This document shows positions 56,043-64,000 of a stretch of 64,000 nt of DNA, one piece after another. The notes below the pieces were generated by a model. It did not search any database and had not been told where the DNA came from. It worked only from the letters and a program-made list of their open reading frames with translations. Numbering within the stretch: the stretch's first letter is position 1; each line of letters opens with the position of its first letter. This DNA is from Massospora cicadina (lineage: Eukaryota > Entomophthoromycota > Entomophthoromycetes > Entomophthorales > Entomophthoraceae): positions 1 to 64,000 of the forward strand of contig JAKSZP010017503.1 in the NCBI GenBank assembly GCA_022478985.1, given 5' to 3'. A program made the translations under genes and the position numbers.

Positions 56043-56676
56043 TGTAATGATCAGAAATGTCCCAGTTTCTGATCGCTATCTTACCTTAGGTTTGACACAA
56101 TTGATGTTGAATGTCCAGCATGAGCTGGACTTTTGAGGTAGTAGACCTCATGATTAGGGGAATTTGAAGCGAGCCAAAGACAAAATAAGGATGTGAGGTT
56201 GCAAACCATGGAATGAACCTTATTTTATTATTATTTAATAAAGAGTCGTGATCAAACAGGATCCCAATAATCTGACACTGTGAACACACCAAGTAAAAGA
56301 TAGGGTTTTTGAGGAAGATCAAGCCCCAAAATCACAAGTTTTTGTTAACGCGACAAAAACTTAGTGTGCACAGATCATTAGGTAAGATAAGGTAAGGAAG
56401 GCCCTGAGACCACCAGAGAAACCCCACGTGAGAGTGGGAAACAAGAGAATTCCAAATGAATCTTGGAATTGTGTGGGCTTAACCTTAAAGGTCACCCTTC
56501 CATGGCCTCACACAAGCCATTGATTAGGCTTGCAAGAGCCTAATCAATAATTCAGGCGAGGTACAACACAGAGCCTGAACCCAACAAACACCAAATTTTT
56601 CAAACAAATTGATTCAGATTTGGAAAATCTGAACCCAAATTGAAATGCAACGAACAGATTAATACCATTTGTTACA
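56043..56676. repeat. Left LTR of the TRIM-like element
   Basis: Shares ccagcatgagctggactttt, ataaggtaagg and gattaatacc-gtttgttaca blocks with 57264-57866. Confidence 0.88.
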
Positions 56677-57263
56677 TAACCCCATGCTAAAAAAGGGTCC
56701 CCCTAAAGAGGAGCCCTGCAGCAGGAGGCCGCCACCATGAGGGCTTCCTGGGGCAAGTTGCCTTAAGCCCTGGGAAAATTAGCCTGGAGAAATTCTGGAC
56801 CTCTAACGGAAAAAAATAAATGGTGAGAGAAAATCGGGACTGGGTTGCCAGAATCAGCCCACCCAGCATGAGGAAGCATACACAACATTTGGCTGTGGAG
56901 TGCCCCCTCCCACGCCCCAGTTGGTTATGGTCTTCCTATGTCATCCAGGAAGGCGCTCTCTCCAGCTGAAGTGTGGAAGGGGTGCACGGTCCAGCATTGC
57001 AGACAGCTGTCCCCTTTCCAGATGGACTGTCCGTTGGTGAGGGAGCCCTGCTGGGCCAGGTCCCCTCAGTGCCAACCAAATCTCTGGTGGGGGAGGCCTC
57101 ACTGTAATTTTGCACTGAATTTTTTGCTTTGGGTCCTGGTTTGGCCATCAGTCACTGGCTCCCTCAGTGCTGGGTACTCAACAATTGGGACCTGACGTGA
57201 CCACTGAGGTCAGCCAAACTGAGTATCTTGTGGCGTGCTGGCAGCACATGCAGTTTGAAATTA

Positions 57264-57866
57264 TGTAATGGCCAGAAAAATCCCAGTTTCCTATCACCAT
57301 CTTACCTTAGGTTCAACGCAATTGATGCCAAGTGTCCAGCATGAGCTGGACTTTTGAGGTAGTAAACCACATAATTAGGCCATCTAGTACTAAAAAAACC
57401 ACATAATTAGGGAAATTCAAAGTGAGGCAAAGATGAAATAAAGATGTGAGGTTGCAAACCTTGGAATTAACCTTATTTTATTATTATTAAATAAAGAGTT
57501 GCAGATGAATAGGATCCCAATAATCTGATGCTGTAACACACCAAGTAAAAGACAGGATTTTGAGGGAGATCAAGCCCCAAAATCCCAAGTTTTTGTTAAT
57601 GCAACAAAAACTTGTTGTGTGCGGATCATCAGGTAAGATAAGGTAAGGGTGGCCCCAAGGCTACCAGAGAAACCCATGCAAGAGTGAGAAACAAGAGAAT
57701 TATGAACAAAGTTTGGAATTGCATGGGCTCAACCTTAAAGGTTGCCCTTCCAGGGCCTCACCCAAACCCAACAAACACCAAAATTCGTTTTAACCAAACT
57801 GATTAAGATTTGGAAAATCTGAACCTGAATCAAAATGCAACAGATGGATTAATACCGTTTGTTACA
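57264..57866. repeat. Right LTR of the TRIM-like element
   Basis: Same ends as the left copy. It contains a small local duplication of ccacataattagg near 57367-57412 and lacks about 30-60 bp found in the left copy. Confidence 0.88.
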
Positions 57867-58816
57867 CCTGCGGGGGCAGGCGTTGAAGGCCAGCAGTCAG
57901 TGGATGGGTTGGCCCAGAAGTATAAGTCACCTACCATAAATGGGTCACGATGAAGTGAGAGGGAAGTTATGGCTGAGAGGAATTCCCAGCGAGCCTGAAC
58001 ACAGGTCAGGGCATAAATATTAATGATAGCAAGTACTTCATCATCCCATGAAAAAGACACTAATTGCACACATCCATTGAGGTACAAATTTTAAAAAAAA
58101 TTTAAAACTATGGGTCATGCATATAAGCACCCCACAGTGTAAAACCAAAACGAAAGGGAGGGGAGGAGCATATCTGCCCATGTTTCCTTGGCACCATGTG
58201 TACAGTGGCATTCCAGAATGGCCAGGATGTCCACAGGTAAATTTCTTTAAAAAACTCAGTTTCCTAGCCTGGGATGGTAAGGCCTTGAGTCCAGAAATGT
58301 TCAACATCCCTATTGTGAAGGCTCCCCCATAGCACCTTAGTTGCAATGGGAAGGGCCCTCCTGCCCTTCCAGCTACGCTTGAGCAGCGGTAGCTTTATGT
58401 ATTTTGGAGCTTCATCCCCATGTATGAGACTTTGAGGGATTCCTTCATACTGGGTTTATTTTCATTTTTGGTGTTTTTTATTCTTCTTAAGCTGAAGTTT
58501 TGAAATGGTGTGCTCCTGTGGTGCATCATCAGTTGTTGACAAAAACTTGGTGGAGAATTGGTTGGTAAAATCAGGTTTGATTGGTTTTGTAATTTTACTT
58601 GGGTAGATCTGATTCAATTATCTGGTCTGCAGGGTGGTTGGCCCAATCTGATTGGTGAGTGGATTCATGAGCCACCTCAGCTGCAAATAAATTTGATGTC
58701 GTCCTAGGTCTGGGCAGGAAGGACTATGGACGCAGTTGCAGCTGCTGCCTTGGCTGCTGCTCTACAGGCCTGTTTGGCCTTCTTGCACTCCTGTTGGGAC
58801 ACAGGTTTTACCTGAA
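57867..58816 (-). pseudogene. LINE-A endonuclease N-terminus and end of ORF1
   Basis: Frame 58346-58041 reads MLNISGLKALPSQARKLSFL, the endonuclease start. Frame 58087-57830 reads VLAIINIYAL and DPFMVGDLYFWANPSTDCW, the VGDxN-type motif with Asn changed to Tyr. From about 58400 to 58816 is the ORF1 tail (alanine/lysine-rich, as in L1a). LINE-A stops here at the GypE LTR. Confidence 0.8.
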
Positions 58817-59573
58817 TGTAACACCCCTTATAGGAATCCAGCTTAGTTACACGCGCTTGGTGCTACGCCTCTGGATCCCACAAAGGATTTTAATAAAATA
58901 ACAAATAGAAAACTTATAAAAATTGGTTTTTATGATTTTTAATATGAGTGCAGGGGTAAAAATGAGAAGCAATCCCTTTCCAACTTTCAACGCTTACTAT
59001 TTATACTATTTTTGAAGTTCAGAGGGATTTGGGAATATGTTTGGAATAGCTTCAATGATTTCCAATTTAGGTAATATGGGTGTTGATCCTATCATATTGT
59101 GGGGGAAAATTAGTTAATTTTGGTAAAATGAACATTGAGGTTTTGGGGAAGAATATACCCATGTGGCAGGGTTTTGATGTATCCCAACCATTCAACACTG
59201 AAGAACTTTTTCTCACCTTGGGGGCCTACTGCCACGCCTATAAAAGGGGGAGCCCCCCACGCAGGTGTGGTGAAGGACTTAGTGTTGGTTGGGGGAGTAC
59301 TTTTCGCTGGTTTCCCCAGAGTCTGTTGTGCGATTTGTGAAATCTGAACACTTTATTTTACTAAATGCGCCCATGTGGGTTTCAAACTGGTGTTACCCCA
59401 GTTTACAGGGTTCCACCAAGAATCAGCCAGGGTCTTTTGGACGTTCTTGTTGACATTTTCATTAGAATCGCTTTGTAATGGCATTGGGGATTACAAATGG
59501 CCAATATTTACCTTTTTTGGTGGAACTTGACCTAAAACATTTATTTTTGAGCCGTAAAGGTATATGTATGACA
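58817..59573 (-). repeat. 3' LTR of GypE
   Basis: 757 bp; minus strand TGTCATACATATACC to GGGGTGTTACA. Preceded by the polypurine tract GAGGGGGAGA (59583-59574). Confidence 0.82.
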
Positions 59574-59631
59574 TCTCCCCCTCAAGAATGTTGGGGGCGA
59601 GTAGGGCTGGATGAAACAGCCATGTATGCAA

Positions 59632-60695
59632 TTAATTGATACCCGTAGCTAGTGACTTAATGGTATATTCTTTCCCTCTCTTATATGTGATGGTAAAGGG
59701 GCCCTCCCAAGTTGTTACAAGCTTACCACTTCTAGGAGTGATGCAGCTGTGGTAATATAATGCCATGTTGGACACTTGGAATATAGGTAGGGGAGTTCTG
59801 AGTTCATTAGCTGCCTGCCCTTCTTTTGTCACCGTTTTTACTAAGTTAGTTTTTGCCTCTGATTGGAGCTGGATGATGCGTTGAGCCAATCGTCTCATAA
59901 CTTTCTTGGGCTCCTCAACTCTAGAGGAGAATATATCCTTAACTAGGAGAGAATGTATCCCTGGTTCTCTCCCATAAAATACATGGAATGGGGACATTTT
60001 CTATACCAAGTGATAACTAATCCAGTAGGCCATGGGGGCACTGGGTAAGTATTGATTCCAGTGAAGGAGATCAGAAGAGGCCATTTTTCTTAGAATGGAT
60101 ACCAGGGTACCATTTTCCCTTTTTATAGTTCCGTTGGTGGAGGGATTGTATGGAGCTGAGTAAAGTTGTTGAGCTTCCATAGATGTTGCCAGGATTTTTA
60201 CTACTATGGAGGTGAAGTTTTTTTCATTGTCGCAGAGTAGTACTTAGGACAGCCATGTTGAGAGAAAATGTTTTGATGTAAAAAGGTGGCTGTGGCCTTG
60301 GCCGTTTGGGCAGGAAGAGCCACGGCTTCCACCCATTTAGTGAAATGATTGATAGCTACTAGTATAAATTTGTTCCCACTAGTAGTCTGAGGAAGGGGAC
60401 CTATTACATCCAAACTGATGGTGTGTAATGGTTGTTGAGGGGTAATGGGTTGATACTGGTATCAAGTCTTGAGACTGAATTGCTTATTACATGTAGGGCA
60501 AGCTTCCAAGACATCAACAATCGCTTCCATCATTCCATCCCAATAGTACCAATCCTTAATCCACTCATAGGTTTTCTTCGCCCCTCCATGAACTAGGGTG
60601 AAGTGAGCTTTTAGGATAACAGGTACTCGTTCCAAGGGCTGAAGGTAAGGCAACCAATTTGCCCCCACTTGTTTATACAACTTCACATCCTCCAC
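59632..60695 (-). pseudogene. GypE integrase
   Basis: The zinc region is at 60695-60462 (HFTLVHGGAKKTYEW ... LEACPTCNKQFS). The core aspartate MDVIGPLPQTTSGNKFILVA and INHFTKWVEAV lie at 60413-60204. The C-terminal part is at 59997-59632 (SPFHVFYGREPGIHS, then YHSCITPRSGKLVTTWEGPF). Frames are broken around 60000-60200, where the second Asp region is damaged. Confidence 0.85.
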
Positions 60696-60849
60696 TTTTG
60701 TGTTGCGGGTGTTTCAGGATAACATCTTCCAGATGGGCTCATCCTAATCCTCCCATTCATTTGGGGTCATTAATAGATCATGCAACTTCTCCGCTTCAAT
60801 GTTATCCAAATGAAGAACTGGTATCCTTGTCAACCCATCAACATTAAAG

Positions 60850-61887
60850 TGATGGGTCCCTGCTCATTGTTCAATCTTCATACCATAAGGCCGGAGCTTT
60901 AGAGCCCAACGAGCTAAATGGCCAGTAGGGTCCTTCATGTTTTGTAGCCACCTTAATTAAGCGTGGTCTGTAACCACAGTGAAGGCAGTACCATATAAAA
61001 AAGGGCGGTATTGCTTCACAGCTAACAGAACAGCGAGGCACTCCTTCTCAGTTACACTATAAATGTGTTCTGCTTTTAATAGCAGCTTACTGAAGTAGGA
61101 TACTGGATGATATACACCGTTTTCATCTAATTGGGCTAAGATGGCCCAAAAGCATAGTCCGAAGTGTCAGTAAACAGGAAAAAGGTTTATTGTAGTCTGG
61201 GTGTCTCAGTATAGGACATTATTGTAACAGTTGTTCCAACGTCTCAAAAGCCACCTTCTGTTGAGCACCCCAATAGAAAGGGGTGTTCTTAGTTAATAAA
61301 CGAACTCTGGTTCGCTGAGCTGGGCAAATTTGGGGATAAATTGATGGTAATACCCCATCATTCTTAGAAATACCTGAATGCCCCGTAGATTCTTAGAGAA
61401 AGCATCTTTGAAATTGCTTCAACCTAATCTAACATGGGTTGGATTCCTTTTTGAGAAATGGAGTGTCCAAGGAAATCCAATTTCTTTTGGAAGAAAGTAC
61501 ATTTTGAAGGCTTTAACTTAACATTTGACTCGCGTAATCTTTGAAACCCTGCCTTCAGATGTTCAGGATGTTCGTTGAAGGTACAGGAGAACACTGTGAT
61601 ATCATCAAGATATACGATGACACAAGTTAACTTCAGGTCCCGCAGAATATGGTCCATTGCCCGCTGAAAAGAAACAGGTGCATTGCACAACCCTTGTGGT
61701 AATTGGGCTGAAAAAGGCCCTCACTACAAATGAGAGCACATTTCTCCTGATCTTCAGGGGAAAGGTCCATTTGCCAATAGCCGCTAGCCAATTCCATGGC
61801 GAAGAAGAAGTTGGAGCCAGAGAGTTGGGCCAGGGCGTCGTCAATGTGGGGGATAGGATAATTATCCTTTTTTGTAAGATTATTCAA
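60850..61887 (-). pseudogene. GypE reverse transcriptase and RNase H
   Basis: RT: MNNLTKKDNYPIPHIDDALA and FFAMELASGYWQMDLSPEDQ at 61887-61633. Then MCNAPVSFQRAMDHIL, VIVYLDDITVFS with intact YLDD, and KPSKCTFFQKKLDFLGHS at 61690-61424. RNase H lies near 61140-60890 (YSVTEKECLAVLLAVKQY, then VVTDHA, a stop, and LRWLQNMKDP). At least two frame changes. Confidence 0.87.
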
Positions 61888-62629
61888 TTTTTGTTAGTCC
61901 AAAACTATCCAATGACCTCTATTTTTCTTTTTAATGAGCAACGGAGGGGAAGACTAAGGGCTTTGCGAAGGTACTAACAACCCTGCATCTAGCAATTGCT
62001 GGAGCTCCGTCCTCATTTGCTCTTCTACCACCTTTGACTTATGGTAGGGTTTTGACCAAATAGGGTGAGCATCATGCACATTGATGGAGTGGCACCAGCC
62101 TTTCATATGACCATAGTCATGGTCTGATTTAGAAAATATGTCACTGTATTCGTCTAATAAAGTTTGAACTTTTTCAATTAAACTGGGGTTAACTAATCCA
62201 AAATATGAACATTAGGTAGAGTGCACACCAGGTTATCCATAGGCAAACCAAGATCAGCCATAAAGACATCGGAGTGGATACGTTTAATATCTTCTACTGG
62301 AAGTAGAAAGCATCAGCCAATCTCCTGGTGTCTTCAAATTATAATGTCTTTCCCGGTGAGGTTTCCCAGTAAAAGGGTAATAGGCATCTGGTGGGCTGAG
62401 TCCAGTACTCCAGGCAATATTCTAGGATATAAGGGGCTAACACCCTCAATACTTGTGATATGCAATAAGCAGTGGTGTGGGATTTGGATTGTGATTTTAG
62501 TGTCAACCATGCGTTTTCCCCAGGTTTGATTATAACCTCATCTGCAGCATAGAAAGAGATGCCTTCCTTGCATCCACTGAATCGGGCAATTTCTTAGTGT
62601 GACATCTCAAGGTGGAGTAAGACAAAGTC

Positions 62630-63328
62630 ATAGCTTAGAAAGGGTATTCAATCAGGCAAGAGTATTCGTGCCTTCTGGGTTCTTTGTTAGACAAGACTAA
62701 CGGGACTTTATAGTCTAGTAACGTGAGGTATCCTCGCTTCATGTTTATTATTACCTCATACTCAATCATAAACTGAGTGCCAATGAGAATATCATACGTG
62801 TTGTTGTTCAAAGCCAAAGCAGGGGATGATAAAATCAGCTTCCCAATGCAAATGGGAAGGGAAGATTAGGCCCTTGTTGCATGGGTATTATTTGGGCGAG
62901 CAGTTACAAATTCTTGTGTGTACTACAAGTCAGGCGCTAGCTTTATTTTCTTAATAAGCTTTGTGGAGATCACATTAACTGGGGACCCAGTATCCAATAT
63001 GGCCAGAATTTGGACTTTTTATAACCACTTCAACTTTTATGAGGGTTCCTCCAAAGTTAGGTGCCAAAGCTAAGACCTCCTTAAACCAAAAGGTGGAGGT
63101 TAGCTTTTTAGAGGTCACAGAGTATTTATCCATGATGGATTTTATGGGATGAACCTGCTGAAGAGGGCGTATGAAGCCAGCTAACAATTGGTCACCATCA
63201 CTGGCAGTGTCAATAATTTTTGGACACCCTAAAATTTGGCTGAGGCAAGTTTCCTCAGGTATGGTAGACTCGTCTACTCCTCCAGCATTCAAATGATCAG
63301 GCACTTCTGCTTCCGCAGGGGCTTCCAA
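62630..63328 (-). pseudogene. GypE protease and preceding linker
   Basis: LAILDTGSPVNVISTKLIKK near 63005-62945 has an intact D-T-G. The second block YDILIGTQFMIEYEVII is at 62817-62635. The linker 63328-62975 (117 codons, acidic start EAPAEAEVPDHLNAGG) precedes it and belongs to the gag-protease junction. The stretch 61900-62630 is decayed protease-RT linker. Confidence 0.8.
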
Positions 63329-63574
63329 TATGTAAAATCCAACGTCATCATAACCCCCTCAGATTCCTCCCCAAGGGTATTCACAACAACGGGCAGGGAC
63401 ATGATGGAGGTAGGTGAGATGACCATAGAAGATTGGGTAGCCCTAGAGCGCGCATTTACCAGCTTAGCTGGAGAGGTAGGCACAGCAGCATTAGTGAACT
63501 TGTGCAGGCGTATGGTTGTTACAACCTTATAAGGCGTTGAGTCATTAGATGGAGTGATAACATTGTTAAGTTGT

Positions 63575-64000
63575 TGTCATGGAAACTTCAGAAGAACTTT
63601 AGATCATCCTGCCAGTCGGGATGCATGAGCACCCAAAAAGTGAACCAGAATGCCAGGGGCATTGCCAACCAAACAACGTTGTATGGAGACAGGCATTGCG
63701 AAATGATGGATCATTGGTGTAGAACAATGGTGAGTATGATCCCAACAATGAACTAAATTGGGTCCACCCCAAGCCTGGAGGTCTTGCTGTAGGGGGCGGA
63801 ATCAAAGAAATAGTTTCAATGAGTTCATTGCATACATGATTGTTTTAACTGGGGAGACAAGAAGATGGATTCTCGCTTGTAGATGGTGGATGTAATGCCA
63901 CAAGATCCCCATATACTGTTGTCAGAAGTTCATGATACCAGGGTTAAAGTGCCAGAAGTATCTGACTAGCTGAATCCAATCAACAATGGTGGGGGCCATA
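63575..64000 (-). repeat. LTR G: start of another C-like LTR, cut by the window edge
   Basis: TGTCATGG at 63575 (plus reading) follows GTTGT, a candidate duplication. On the minus strand the U5 motif reads AMPLAFWFTFWVLMHPDWQ (63670-63599), the same as in the B, C, C3 and F LTRs. The rest matches C-type LTR layout loosely. Confidence 0.6.

Larger units (their letters stand above)
56043..57866. mobile_element. Small non-autonomous LTR element (TRIM-like)
   Basis: LTRs 56043-56676 (634 bp) and 57264-57866 (603 bp), TGTAATG to TTGTTACA, flank a 587-bp interior. CCTGC duplications lie at 56038-56042 and 57867-57871. The interior has no gag or pol. No clear tRNA primer site or polypurine tract was found, so orientation is open (AATAAA at about 56239 favours plus). 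It must depend on enzymes of another element. Confidence 0.88.
46622..58816 (-). mobile_element. LINE-A: minus strand, split three ways
   Basis: Pieces 46622-49035, 55189-56042 and 57867-58816. Tail at 46622 (minus: CCCATGGTCGGCCTTCCCCAA), then ORF2 from C-terminus to endonuclease, then the end of ORF1. The 5' part is cut off by the GypE LTR at 58817. It is interrupted by LINE-B (16-bp duplication aaattatcagctctgg at 49020-49035 and 55173-55188) and a small LTR element (5-bp CCTGC). It lies about 110 bp downstream of NIP7, tail towards the gene. Confidence 0.9.
58817..64000 (-). mobile_element. GypE: Ty3/Gypsy element, minus strand, runs off the window
   Basis: The 3' LTR is at 58817-59573; pol is on the minus strand from 59632 to about 63330. 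A possible duplication base set CTGAA (58812-58816) precedes the LTR; the partner is outside. It lacks a chromodomain and an LTR reading frame. LTR G interrupts its gag region at 63575. RT and protease active sites look intact, but frames are split. Confidence 0.85.

Noticed and set aside
59238..59250. TATAAAAGGGGG as a promoter in the GypE LTR
   Set aside because: It is on the plus strand while GypE reads on the minus strand; pol order and polypurine tract fix the orientation.

Overview
The window looks like a transposon-swollen fungal chromosome, most likely from a basidiomycete (a rust or a repeat-rich agaric). The reasons are chromodomain-bearing Ty3/Gypsy elements, a Gypsy gag with collagen-like GPP runs, fungal-type LINEs, and one spliced conserved fungal gene. 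No bacterial genes, rRNA, tRNA or CRISPR were seen. Nearly all the DNA is retrotransposon, mostly decayed, and target-site duplications (TSDs) allow the nesting to be read directly. I use local names: Gypsy elements GypA1, GypB, GypC, GypD, GypE; LTR copies A2, A3, C3, F, G, H; LINEs L1a, LINE-A, LINE-B, LINE-C and LINE-N.

Layout. 1-3056: a decayed minus-strand retroelement with one CCHC zinc knuckle. 3057-25266: an old A-type LTR (A3) split by GypC (minus, 3458-24773, TSD GCTCC). GypC is itself split by GypA1 (plus, 6770-14618, TSD GGATC), which carries the ORF1-only LINE-N (9144-11039, 18-bp TSD), and by GypD (plus, 16320-23246, TSD CCAAT). 25267-26157: non-coding, with a minisatellite. 26158-31316: L1a (minus), followed by a probable SINE (31450-31582). 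33055-37146: a C-type LTR (C3) split by LTR F and LTR H. 37156-44066: a solo A-type LTR (A2, TSD CTGAT) split by GypB (37963-44021, TSD CACCA).

44072-46620 is the only transposon-free island. It holds a five-exon NIP7 gene (ribosome biogenesis), with an apparent one-base deletion in an A run. 46622-58816: LINE-A (minus), split by LINE-B (plus, 49036-55172), itself split by the LINE-C tail (51497-52419), and by a small non-autonomous LTR element (56043-57866). 58817-63574: GypE (minus), interrupted at 63575 by a further C-like LTR (G) that runs off the window.

The most interesting signal is in the A, B, C and F type LTRs. They are long (0.85-1.6 kb) and look partly coding. A reading frame after the pol chromodomain runs through the polypurine tract into U3 of the 3' LTR, a geometry like lentiviral nef. 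In B and C a second, hydrophobic frame starts in R-U5 and crosses the LTR edge into the internal region. B and C also appear able to prime reverse transcription from their own 5' end, and A, B and C show no recognisable capsid or zinc-knuckle gag.
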